Source: Gemmatimonadota bacterium | GTDB taxonomy: Bacteria; Gemmatimonadota; Gemmatimonadetes; Longimicrobiales; Gaopeijiaceae | Assembly (NCBI GenBank): GCA_022822425.1 | Contig: JAJEBS010000190.1 | Span: 16,386-80,385 of the forward strand | DNA length: 64,000 nt | Reading direction: 5' to 3' | Position numbers and translations under genes: made by a program | Shown: positions 1 to 8,461 of the stretch, in pieces | How the letters are laid out: each line of letters opens with the position of its first letter | Position numbering within the stretch: the first letter of the stretch is position 1 | The notes under the pieces: model-generated | Database searches by the model: none | What the model was told of the DNA's origin: nothing | Seen by the model: only the letters and a program-made list of their open reading frames with translations

Positions 1-335
1 CCGACCTTCGCGATGGCGTTCTGGACGGTGGTCTCGTCGACCGCTGCCAGCGCCGCGATCGGCTCGCCCACGAAGTGCGGGGTGTTGGTGAGGATGGGGT
101 TGCCCGGCGCCTCGATCTCCGGCACTTCGTCCGCCGTCAGGATGGCGACCACGCCCTCCATCGCGAGCGCCTCCGACGCGTCGATGGCGCGCACCCGCGC
201 GTGCGGCATCGGGCTTGTGATGAGCCGGCAGAAGAGCATTCCGTCGGCGCGGAAATCCTCAGCGTAGCGGGCTCTGCCGGTAACCTTGCTGATGACGTCC
301 GGGGGCGCGAAGTCCCTCCCGATCAACTCAGCCAT
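1..335 (-). CDS. xanthine dehydrogenase/aldehyde oxidase family molybdopterin-binding subunit, N-terminal part (truncated by window edge)
   Basis: Reverse-strand translation MAELIGRDFAPPDVISKVTGRARYAEDFRADGMLFCRLITSPMPHARVRAIDASEAL..., typical N-terminus of the Mo-hydroxylase large subunit; overlaps the end of the upstream 2Fe-2S subunit by 8 bp. Confidence 0.85.
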   Translation of the reverse strand, partial: MAELIGRDFAPPDVISKVTGRARYAEDFRADGMLFCRLITSPMPHARVRAIDASEALAMEGVVAILTADEVPEIEAPGNPILTNTPHFVGEPIAALAAVDETTVQNAIAKV

Positions 336-1029
336 TGGACACCTCCTCCGCGACAGCCTGCCCGTTTGCGGCGGCGCGCATGACCCCGTTCAGGTAGTGG
401 TCGTAGGCCCCGCACCTGCAGAGATTGCCCGACATCGCCCGGCGCGCCTCCTCGCGCGTCGGACTGGGGTTGGCACGCAGCAGGGCGGCGGCGGCCATCA
501 CCTGGCCCGGCGTGCAGAAGCCGCACTGGGGCCCCAGCTCGTCGATGAAGGCCTGCTGCACCGGGTGGAGCGTCCCGTCCGGGCTCTCGAGGCCCTCTAC
601 CGTGACGACCTCGCGCTCGCGCACCCGCTGCGTGAGCGTCGAGCAGGAGTAGTGGGAGACGCCGTCGATCATGACGGTGCAGGCGCCGCACTCCGCCCGA
701 TCGCAACCCAGCTTGGTGCCGGTGAGCCCCAGCTTGTAGCGGAGCGTCATGGCCAGCGTCTCCTGCGGCAGCACGTCGACCCGCCGAGTCTGCCCGTTCA
801 CGTTGATGGAGACCAGCCGCGGGACGCTGGCGCGGGCGGACGTCGCCGCCGGACCCGCGAAGTACGCGAACGCGGACACCGAGGCGCCGGTCGCGATGAC
901 CCCCTTGATGAACTGGCGGCGAGAGACGTTGCCGCGCCCGGGGAGCTGCGCCAGCAGCCCCTCCCAGGGGGCATCTCCGGCCGGTGGCGCGCCGGAGTCG
1001 GGAACGGTGGGGGGCGACCGCTCGAACAT
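328..1029 (-). CDS. (2Fe-2S)-binding subunit of xanthine dehydrogenase/CO-dehydrogenase-like Mo-hydroxylase, with Tat-like signal
   Basis: Motifs CDRAECGACTV, CGFCTPGQ and NLCRCGAY (two 2Fe-2S clusters); N-terminal RRQFIKG twin-arginine motif. The longer ORF to 2445 is an antisense artefact. Confidence 0.93.
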   Translation of the reverse strand: MFERSPPTVPDSGAPPAGDAPWEGLLAQLPGRGNVSRRQFIKGVIATGASVSAFAYFAGPAATSARASVPRLVSINVNGQTRRVDVLPQETLAMTLRYKLGLTGTKLGCDRAECGACTVMIDGVSHYSCSTLTQRVREREVVTVEGLESPDGTLHPVQQAFIDELGPQCGFCTPGQVMAAAALLRANPSPTREEARRAMSGNLCRCGAYDHYLNGVMRAAANGQAVAEEVSNG

Positions 1030-1287
1030 GTGTCCTCCCTCGTGCTGCGGTCCATGGTGCCGACGCGTTGATCGTACGCTGGCGCGGCGCTCGGGACAAC
1101 GGCTATCTCTTCGCGGAGTCGCGCCGATTCGCGGGGACCGTCCCCGTCTACTTTCCACAGCTGGAGGCCCCACGCCGATGAGCAGGATCGCGGAAGCCAT
1201 CGAGATCTTCGAAGCCGCGGGGCGGCCCCTGTTGATGGTGCTGGACGGCATCTCCCGGGAGGATCTGGACTGGAGCCCGACGGGTCC

Positions 1288-2508
1288 ATGAACACGCGCG
1301 CCATCCTCATCGGGCTGGTCCTCGGGCTGGGGCTCGGGATCGCGGCCTCCGCGACCGGATCTCCCGCGCTGCTGCAGGCCGCGGACGCCGTCGAGCCGCT
1401 GGGAGAGGTCTTCCTGCGCGCCATTCAGATGGTCGTCATCCCGTTGGTGGCGGCGGTGGTGTTCGTGGGGGTGGCGCGGATCGGCGACCTGCGCAGGCTG
1501 GGCCGGCTCGGTGGCCTGGCGGTGGGCTTCTTCTGGGTCACGACGCTGCCGGCGATCCTGATCGGGATGGGGGTGATGGGGCTGGCCCTGAGCTTCACGG
1601 CGCCGGTGCCGCCGCCGACGCCAATGACGGAGCTGGACACCGCGACGCCGGGTGTGGTGGCCTTCCTCGTCAACCTCGTGCCGCGCAATCCCATCCAGGC
1701 CGCGGCCGACGGATCGCTTCTCTCGGTGCTCATCTTCGTCGTGCTTCTTGCCGCAGCGGCCACGACCCTGCCGGCGGAACGGCGCGAGGCGCTCACGTCC
1801 CTCGCCGAGACGCTCGGGGACGCCCTGATCAAGCTGATGACCTGGATCCTGTGGACAGCGCCCGTGGGGGTATTCGGTCTCGCGGCGCCGGTGGTCGCCC
1901 AGACGGGGATGGCGATGCTTCAGAACCTCGCCGTCTTCATCGTTGCCGTGGTCGTGGGCTTCTTCATCCTGAAGGGCGTCGTGCTGCTGCCGATGGTCTG
2001 GCTCGTCGGCGGGATGAAGCCAGGGCGTTTCATCCGGGGAACGGTGGGCACCTATACGGTGGGCTTCACCACGACGACGTCGGTGGGAACGCTGCCCATG
2101 ATGCTCCAGGAGGCGGAGAAGCTGGGCCTGTCGAAGAGCACCTTCTCGCTGGTCCTGCCGCTGGCGGCCTCCATCAACCGTCCGGGCAGCGCGCTCTTCC
2201 AGAGCACGTCGCTGGTCTTCCTCGCGGCCATGTACGGGGTGCCGCTCGATGCCGGACTGATCGCGGCGGCCGTGCTGGCCATCTTTCTCGCCTCGATGAC
2301 CGTCGCCCCGGTGCCCAGCGCGAGCATCGTGACCATGGCCCCCGCGCTCGACGTGGTGGGCGTGCCGGTCGCCGGGCTGGGCATCCTGCTGGGGATCGAC
2401 CGCGTGCCGGACGTGTTCCGGTCCGCGACCAACGTGATCGCCCACATGGCGGCCGCGACTACGGTGGATGGTATGACGGGGGGCGGGGAAGGTCGTCCGC
2501 CCAGGTGA
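1288..2508 (+). CDS. dicarboxylate/amino acid:cation symporter (DAACS/SDF family)
   Basis: Multi-TM protein with SDF-family signatures (FLRAIQMVVIPLVAAVVFVGVARIGDLRRLGRLG; TTTSVGTLPMML). Confidence 0.9.
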   Translation: MNTRAILIGLVLGLGLGIAASATGSPALLQAADAVEPLGEVFLRAIQMVVIPLVAAVVFVGVARIGDLRRLGRLGGLAVGFFWVTTLPAILIGMGVMGLALSFTAPVPPPTPMTELDTATPGVVAFLVNLVPRNPIQAAADGSLLSVLIFVVLLAAAATTLPAERREALTSLAETLGDALIKLMTWILWTAPVGVFGLAAPVVAQTGMAMLQNLAVFIVAVVVGFFILKGVVLLPMVWLVGGMKPGRFIRGTVGTYTVGFTTTTSVGTLPMMLQEAEKLGLSKSTFSLVLPLAASINRPGSALFQSTSLVFLAAMYGVPLDAGLIAAAVLAIFLASMTVAPVPSASIVTMAPALDVVGVPVAGLGILLGIDRVPDVFRSATNVIAHMAAATTVDGMTGGGEGRPPR

Positions 2509-2839
2509 AGCCTTCCCGCAGATTCTGCCCCGGCATCCGCAGCCTCAGACCCTCCGCCTCCGCCTCATCTGAATCCAGAAAGGCATTGCACGCCTCAAGC
2601 TCGCGTTGGGTCTCGGGGATCGAGATCCAGTTGACGGCAAGTGTCCAGCGCTGAGCGAAGTCGAGCACGCTGATCAGCGGGTCCGGACGCCCGGTTCGCG
2701 TCAGCGCGCGCAGCGCGGCGAGGTAGTTGTCGCGGAAGACCGTCGGGACGATGATCCGCTCTTCCCCGCCAGCCACGAGTTCCGGGAGCGGGAGCTGCCT
2801 CCAGGGCGGTGCGATCCGTTTAACAACGTCCGTTAGATG
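2459..2839 (-). pseudogene. Fic-family protein C-terminal remnant
   Basis: Translation ...RIAPPWRQLPLPELVAGGEERIIVPTVFRDNYLAALRALTRTGRPDPLISVLDFAQRWT resembles the C-terminal part of Fic proteins; no HPFxxGNGR Fic core upstream, where a frame stop precedes the DinB gene. Confidence 0.55.
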
Positions 2840-2846
2840 GATCGGC

Positions 2847-3317
2847 TCACTCGTACATCATCCCCGGCACCTTGCCCAGGAGTCGCGCATACACCGTCAG
2901 TGCGCCCCGGTGGTGTGCCGTGTGATCCACGAGGGGCATCACGATGGCCGAACGGGATGCTCCGGGCATGATGCGCTCGTCGGCGATCGGCGCGGCAAGG
3001 TCCTCGTCCGAGGCCGCCTTGAAGGTCGCGATGGCCTTCTCGAATGCGCGGTCGAGCCACGCGACGGCCTCCTCGAGCGTCTCCACCGCCCGGGCCGCGG
3101 CGATCAGGCCCTGGAAGTCCATGTTCCACCCCTCCCCGAAGGCGCCTTCCACGAACCACTCGACCGAGTCCGCGGCGTGCGCGATGTGGCCGGCCACGGT
3201 GTAGAGTTCGGGCTGGGGAGCGAACCCCGCGTCCTCCTCCTCGAAGATCGAGATCATCTTCCTGATGTACCCGTGGGACGTCTCCAGCTGCGCGACGATT
3301 TCGGCGGCCTGCGACAT
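2847..3317 (-). CDS. DinB-family protein
   Basis: 156 aa, four-helix DinB-like sequence with conserved His positions (HIAHAADSVEW; DHTAHHRGALTVYARLLGKVPGMMY). Confidence 0.85.
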   Translation of the reverse strand: MSQAAEIVAQLETSHGYIRKMISIFEEEDAGFAPQPELYTVAGHIAHAADSVEWFVEGAFGEGWNMDFQGLIAAARAVETLEEAVAWLDRAFEKAIATFKAASDEDLAAPIADERIMPGASRSAIVMPLVDHTAHHRGALTVYARLLGKVPGMMYE

Positions 3318-3425
3318 GGCGCTTCTCTCCGGTGATGTGTGTGGGCTCGCCCAGGGGAGGGGCGGGCAAGTCTAGCCTGGCCTTGCGGACTTCTCCAGCC
3401 CGAATCCGGTTAGCTTTCCGCCGCC

Positions 3426-4880
3426 ATGAACGAGCACCAGACGCCCGACCAGCCCGGACCGCTTCCCAACCGGGAGCAGACTCCTCACCGGTCGGCCGAA
3501 ACCTGGTGGGACCTCCTCGTGCACGCCGTTCGCGGTACCGGCGGCGACCCCACCCACGGCCCGATCCGCCGCGCGGTCATCCTTCTCGCCGTGCCGATGG
3601 TGCTGGAGATGGTGATGGAGTCGCTGTTTGCCGTCGTCGACATCTACTTCGTTTCCAGGCTGGGGGACGAGGCCATGGCGGGGGTGGCGCTGACCGAGTC
3701 GGTGCTGGCGCTGATCTACACGCTCGCGATGGGGCTGAGCATCGGGGTCACGGCCGTGGTGTCGCGCCGGGTCGGCGGAGGCGACGAAGAAGGGGCGTCG
3801 CGCGCGGCCGCGCAGGCCATCCTGCTGGGACTCGCGCTGGCGCTCGTGTTCGGCATCGTCGGCGTGACCTTCGCGCCGGACATCCTGCGGATCATGGGCG
3901 CGGACGAGAACGTGGTGGCCACCGGAGTGCCGTACACGCGCATCATGCTCGGCGGCAATGTCGTCATCCTGCTGCTGTTCCTGCAGAACGCCGCCTTCCG
4001 CGGGGCGGGCGACGCCGCGATCGCCATGCGCGTGCTGTGGATCGCCAACGGCCTCAACATCGTCCTCGACCCGCTGCTCATCTTCGGCGTCGGACCGTTT
4101 CCGGAGTTGGGGGTGCAGGGGGCCGCGGTGGCGACCACCATCGGCCGCGGGACGGCGGTCCTGGTGCAGGTCTACACGCTGTTTCGCCTGGGGGGCAGGC
4201 TCCGCATCCGGCTGCCGCACCTCGGCATCCAGCCCTCCCTCATGGCGCAGCTCGTGCGCCTCTCGGCGACGGGGATGCTTCAGACCTTCATCGCCACCGC
4301 CAGCTGGATCGGGCTTACGCGGGTGACGGCGCTGTTCGGGGCCGAGGCGCTGGCCGGCTACGTGATCGCGATCCGGATCATCCTGTTCGCCATCCTCCCC
4401 GCCTGGGGACTCTCCAACGCGGCGGCGACCATGGTTGGCCAGGCGCTCGGGGCCGGGAACCCGGAGCGCGCCGAGCGCGCCGCGTGGATCTCGTGCAAGA
4501 TGAACTTCGTTTTCCTGGGCGCGGTCAGCGTGTTCTTCATCGGCTTCGCGCCCGGCATCGTGGGGCTGTTCGGCGGAACCGAGGGCGCGTCGACCGTTGC
4601 CGTGACCGGGCTCCGCATCGTGTCCATCGGCTTCGTCTTCTACGGATACGGCATGGTGCTCACGGCCGCGTTCAACGGGGCGGGCGCGGTGTGGACGCCC
4701 ACCATCCTCAACTTCTTCTGCTTCTGGCTCTGGGAGATCCCGCTCGCCTGGGGTCTGTCGCTTGCCGGCGGACTCCAGACGACCGGCGTCTACATCGCGA
4801 TGACGGTGTCGTTCTCGACGCTGGCAGTGGTGGCCGCGGTGCTCTTCAGGAGGGGGCGGTGGAGGGAGGCACAGGTGTAG
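3426..4880 (+). CDS. MATE family efflux transporter
   Basis: 484 aa, 12-TM-like; typical MATE sequence (LAVPMVLEMVMESLFAVVDIYFVSRLGDEAMAGVALTESVL; WGLSNAAATMVGQALGAGNPERAERAAW). Confidence 0.93.
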   Translation: MNEHQTPDQPGPLPNREQTPHRSAETWWDLLVHAVRGTGGDPTHGPIRRAVILLAVPMVLEMVMESLFAVVDIYFVSRLGDEAMAGVALTESVLALIYTLAMGLSIGVTAVVSRRVGGGDEEGASRAAAQAILLGLALALVFGIVGVTFAPDILRIMGADENVVATGVPYTRIMLGGNVVILLLFLQNAAFRGAGDAAIAMRVLWIANGLNIVLDPLLIFGVGPFPELGVQGAAVATTIGRGTAVLVQVYTLFRLGGRLRIRLPHLGIQPSLMAQLVRLSATGMLQTFIATASWIGLTRVTALFGAEALAGYVIAIRIILFAILPAWGLSNAAATMVGQALGAGNPERAERAAWISCKMNFVFLGAVSVFFIGFAPGIVGLFGGTEGASTVAVTGLRIVSIGFVFYGYGMVLTAAFNGAGAVWTPTILNFFCFWLWEIPLAWGLSLAGGLQTTGVYIAMTVSFSTLAVVAAVLFRRGRWREAQV

Positions 4881-4899
4881 GCGCGGGACAGCGCCGGTG

Positions 4900-4920
4900 C
4901 GCCCGGCCGAGATCCGGGCG
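4900..4920. terminator. possible hairpin between convergent genes
   Basis: CGCCCGG-ccgagat-CCGGGCG, perfect 7-bp GC stem between the stops of convergent MATE and VapC genes; no T-tract. Confidence 0.3.
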
Positions 4921-4952
4921 GGGCGCCTCGGGGAGGCCAGGGCGCCGGCCGG

Positions 4953-5363
4953 TTACACCCTCGGCAGCACCTCCGCCCCCGTCAGTCCGAGGTGGTAGTC
5001 GGTGCCCCAGACGGTCCCGATCCCGTACTGCTCCATCAGCGCCAGGCTGGAGGCGTCAACGTAGGTCAAGCGGGATCCCCGCAGGTGGTCGAGCATGCGG
5101 CAGGTGTTCCGGTGGAGTGCGATGGTCGCTTCGAGCACGACGAGGCCGTCCAGGTTGTCGAGGAACAGCCGGCAGGTGCGGGCGGGTTCCTCTCCGTGCC
5201 GATGCAGGAACCACGAGTACGCTTCGGACCACACCAGCATGGACGTGTGCCAGCGGGGCGGAGGCCCGGCGAAGAGCGCTCGCGCCTGCTCGTGGTGCTG
5301 GTCACGCCGGTTGAGCGCCGCGATGAGGATTCCCGTGTCCAGGAAAACCCTCGAAGCCTTCAC
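4953..5363 (-). CDS. PIN-domain toxin (VapC-like)
   Basis: 136 aa; VFLDTGILIAALNRRD...SEAYSWFL...LTYVDASSLALMEQYGIGTVWGTDYHL, PIN acidic residues; 4-bp overlap with upstream antitoxin. Confidence 0.85.
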   Translation of the reverse strand: MKASRVFLDTGILIAALNRRDQHHEQARALFAGPPPRWHTSMLVWSEAYSWFLHRHGEEPARTCRLFLDNLDGLVVLEATIALHRNTCRMLDHLRGSRLTYVDASSLALMEQYGIGTVWGTDYHLGLTGAEVLPRV

Positions 5364-5587
5364 GGCGATTCGCGCCCGTAGACCACGTCGTCAACGCTCG
5401 CGCTGTCTTCCGGCGCACCTTCGAAAATGCCCACCCAGGCCATCCAGGGATGACAGGCGGGCTCGCGCGACAGAGTCTCGGCCAGGCTTCTCCGGCACAG
5501 CTCCGCCAGCGAGATGCCTTGACGGCGCGCGGCCTCCTTGGCGCGCGCGTACATCTCCTCATCCACGGAGATCTGGGTTCTGATCAC
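5360..5587 (-). CDS. ribbon-helix-helix antitoxin (VapB-like)
   Basis: 75 aa; MIRTQISVDEEMYARAKEAARRQGISLAELCRRSL RHH-like N-terminus; translationally coupled to the PIN toxin. Confidence 0.8.
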   Translation of the reverse strand: MIRTQISVDEEMYARAKEAARRQGISLAELCRRSLAETLSREPACHPWMAWVGIFEGAPEDSASVDDVVYGRESP

Positions 5588-5609
5588 GGGGTGGGGACGC
5601 CTCTTTGGA

Positions 5610-5638
5610 TGTTATCATAACATTGGATGATGATAACA
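5610..5638. promoter_or_regulatory. probable TA autoregulatory operator with three TGTTAT/ATAACA half-sites
   Basis: TGTTAT-C-ATAACA (5610-5622) followed by ATGATAACA (5630-5638), the latter an exact inverted copy of TGTTATCAT (5610-5618); immediately upstream of the antitoxin start. Confidence 0.6.
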
Positions 5639-5814
5639 TACGATGAAGAGCATCTCCAGGATCCCCGCGGGGCTGATCGGCGTCTGCGAACATGGCCGGA
5701 AAGCTGCCCCGGCATCACGGGCGCCTCCATGGCACGACGAGCCGTCTGCGAACCCGGCCTTGCCGTCGCCGTTGTCGGTGACAGCGGGCCGCCGGGCGTA
5801 CTACATTCCGGGCC

Positions 5815-7323
5815 ATGCAAGGACTTCTCTCTTCCGGACATCCGCTGATCTCCGAGGCCGGCGCGGACATCCTCCGCGCGGGGGGCAACGCCTTCGACGC
5901 CATCGTGGCGGCGGCGTTCACCAGCACATTTGTGGAGCCCACCATGGCGAGCCTCGCCGGAGCGGGCTTCGTGCTGGCACGCACCTCTGCGGGGGAGGAG
6001 ATCCTCTTCGACTTCATCGCCGCCGCACCCGGGCGAGCGCATCCCGGGCCTCCGGACGACGGTGATCGCGACTTCTACCCGGTGGACATCCTCTTCGGGG
6101 ATATCCCGCAGGAGTTCACCATCGGGCTGGCCTCCGCCGCGGTTCCCGGCACCCTGAAGGGCCTCGTGCATGTGCACCGGCGTCTGGGGCGGCTGCCGCT
6201 CGCGGAGGTGGTCGCGCCCGCCATCGCCGCCGCACGGGGCGGCACCGTCATCACCCCGTTCGTGTCGGACTCGCTTCAGCTGATGTTCCCCGTGCTGCGG
6301 GACTCGCCGGCGGGGACCGCCCTCTTCCTGGATGAAGGGAAGGTTCTGCCCGCGGGCCGGCTGCACCGCAACCCGGGGATGGCCGACTTCCTGGAAACCC
6401 TGCCGCGTGATCCGAGGGGGTTCTACGGCGGGGATTTCGCCGGGACCATCGAGCGCGACATGCTCGATGGCGGCGGCCTGATGACGCGGGCCGATCTCGA
6501 ACGCTACGAGGTCATCGAACGTCGTCCCCTCTCCGTGGCATATCGCGGGCGGCGCGTCCTCACCAACCCGCCCCCGGCGCTGGGTGGATCGCTCATGGCG
6601 CTTCGCCTCCTGCTTCAGGAGGAGACGGATCTGTCGCGCTGCGCCTGGGGAAGCCGCGAGCACGTGCGCGCGACGGCCCGTGCGCTCGAACAGGCGGTCC
6701 GTCTCCGGGGAGGAGAGGCGGCCCCGCGTGATCCCGCACACGCGGAGCTTCTGGATGGCGTCGATGCTCCGTTGATCCACGCGGTTCAGGGCACCACCCA
6801 CCTCAACGCCTCCGACGCGGAGGGCAACGTCGCCGCGCTCTCCATGTCGAACGGATCGGGCTCGTCGTATTTCCTTCCCGGAACCGGCATCCACTTCAAC
6901 AACATGATGGGCGAAGTCGATCTTCACCCCGCGGGATTCCATTCGTCGGAGCCGGGGGATCGGGTGGCGTCGATGATGTCGCCCGCGCTGCTCCTGGACG
7001 GAGACCAGGTGCTCGCCGCGCTCGGCACCGGGGGCAGCAACCGCATCCCGTCGGCGGTGTTCCAGGTGGTCTCGTGCCTCCTCGACCTGGAACTCTCGCC
7101 CGACGAGGCGTCCAACTATCCGCGCATGCATTTCGACGGCGAACAACTCCAGATTGAGCCGGGATTTCCCGAAGAGGCGATGGCCGCGCTCGCGAAGGAG
7201 TGGGACGTGGCGCTCTGGCCGGAGCAGAACCTGTACTTCGGCGGGGTGCACGTCGTTGCGCCGCGTGTGGCGGGGGTCGGCGGGGATCGGCGCCGGGAGG
7301 GCCACGGGATGGTCGTGGAGTAG
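5815..7323 (+). CDS. gamma-glutamyltransferase family protein
   Basis: 502 aa; SSGHPLISEAGADILRAGGNAFDAIVAAAF N-terminus and GTTHLNASDAEGNVAALSMSNGSGSSY around the catalytic Thr. Confidence 0.88.
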   Translation: MQGLLSSGHPLISEAGADILRAGGNAFDAIVAAAFTSTFVEPTMASLAGAGFVLARTSAGEEILFDFIAAAPGRAHPGPPDDGDRDFYPVDILFGDIPQEFTIGLASAAVPGTLKGLVHVHRRLGRLPLAEVVAPAIAAARGGTVITPFVSDSLQLMFPVLRDSPAGTALFLDEGKVLPAGRLHRNPGMADFLETLPRDPRGFYGGDFAGTIERDMLDGGGLMTRADLERYEVIERRPLSVAYRGRRVLTNPPPALGGSLMALRLLLQEETDLSRCAWGSREHVRATARALEQAVRLRGGEAAPRDPAHAELLDGVDAPLIHAVQGTTHLNASDAEGNVAALSMSNGSGSSYFLPGTGIHFNNMMGEVDLHPAGFHSSEPGDRVASMMSPALLLDGDQVLAALGTGGSNRIPSAVFQVVSCLLDLELSPDEASNYPRMHFDGEQLQIEPGFPEEAMAALAKEWDVALWPEQNLYFGGVHVVAPRVAGVGGDRRREGHGMVVE

Positions 7324-7381
7324 CCGCTCCTTCCCACCGCCGCCGATCAGTGTGCGGCGCGAGAGGTCCCGGCGGTCCGGG

Positions 7382-8203
7382 TCATGGATCCGGCAGCAGT
7401 TCCATCGTGGTCGTCACGTTCGTCTCCATCGTCATCCCGGCCATGTTCATGTCGAAGCTGGCGCGGGTCGACTGGCTCCGGAATCGGCCCTCGGCGAGGT
7501 CCACGACCATGGCGCCGGTCATGGTTCCGGTGGCCGTCATTCCCGCACCTCCCGCGTCCAGCTGCATGTCGATCGGACCCTCGAACGAGACGGTTGCGAG
7601 GCTGCCCTCGAGGCCGACGAAGCTGTAGGTCATTCCCACCTCCACCGACATCGATCCGCCGGGGCCCATGGGCAGACTCATCGGCGCGTCCATCGCCCAG
7701 GAGTCCCCCGGACTGACCTCCTCCTCGGGAAACACGAAGTAGCCTGCTTCCCGGAAGAGGTTCTCCGGGTTGAACCCGGGGACGTCCGGCACGCCTTCGG
7801 TGTCGATGACGCCGAGCACCTGGCCCCGTGTGTCCATTTCCGTGGTGATGGCACTCCCCGAAAAGTCCGGCATCTCCATCCCGGGCACGGGCATCGGCAT
7901 TTCCGTGGAGGTCGAGTCGATGGTCGTCCGGAGTCGGATCACCTCGTCCGCCACGCCGACGACGGTCTGCGTCTGATACGTGCGCATCGTCATGACGGGG
8001 CTCGAGGGCATCATCGGGTTCTCCACCTCCGCCTGCGTGGCGTGGGCGTAGCGGGAAACCTGGCCCTCCGGCGGCGTGAGCCTCAGCAGGATCGGCGTGT
8101 CGAGCGGTTCGGCCGGTGTGGGCGGATCCTGCCCGTATGAGGCGACTGCGGTCGAGAACAGGAGGGCCGCGGCGACCGCGGCCATGCACCATGCTGACTT
8201 CAT
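7382..8203 (-). CDS. secreted hypothetical protein (signal peptide, Met-rich, DUF6263-like)
   Basis: MKSAWCMAAVAAALLFSTAVASYGQ signal peptide; body TPPEGQVSRYAHATQAEVENPMM... with no clear enzyme motif. Exact start +/-1 bp from my base count. Confidence 0.65.
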   Translation of the reverse strand: MKSAWCMAAVAAALLFSTAVASYGQDPPTPAEPLDTPILLRLTPPEGQVSRYAHATQAEVENPMMPSSPVMTMRTYQTQTVVGVADEVIRLRTTIDSTSTEMPMPVPGMEMPDFSGSAITTEMDTRGQVLGVIDTEGVPDVPGFNPENLFREAGYFVFPEEEVSPGDSWAMDAPMSLPMGPGGSMSVEVGMTYSFVGLEGSLATVSFEGPIDMQLDAGGAGMTATGTMTGAMVVDLAEGRFRSQSTRASFDMNMAGMTMETNVTTTMELLPDP

Positions 8204-8461
8204 CGATCCTCCTGACGTTGCAGAGATCGCGACCCCGGGAAGCGCGCCGTCGGGCGAAAGCCGCATTCCGCGTTCACCGACGCCGGGACGGGCATTCCCG
8301 CCGGGTTTCCGCAAGAACCTTAATGCAGGTTGCCGGTGTCGGACATCCGGGTTACGGTTCGCCGACGTCCGACAACAGCGTTGACGCGACCGTCAATTCC
8401 GTCCGCGAGGGCCATGACCGTCGGGTGGCTTCACGGTTCCGCAAGGGGGACAGAAGACGGG

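Noticed and set aside
1030-2445. N-terminal extension of the 328..2445 minus ORF
   Set aside because: Antisense to the symporter; low-complexity His/Arg/Asp sequence; the real 2Fe-2S subunit begins at MFERSPP with a Tat signal.
3372-4220. 282-aa minus ORF and similar His/Arg-rich ORFs opposite MATE, RnfD-like and APC permease genes
   Set aside because: Antisense frames of transmembrane genes with biased composition; no domain evidence.
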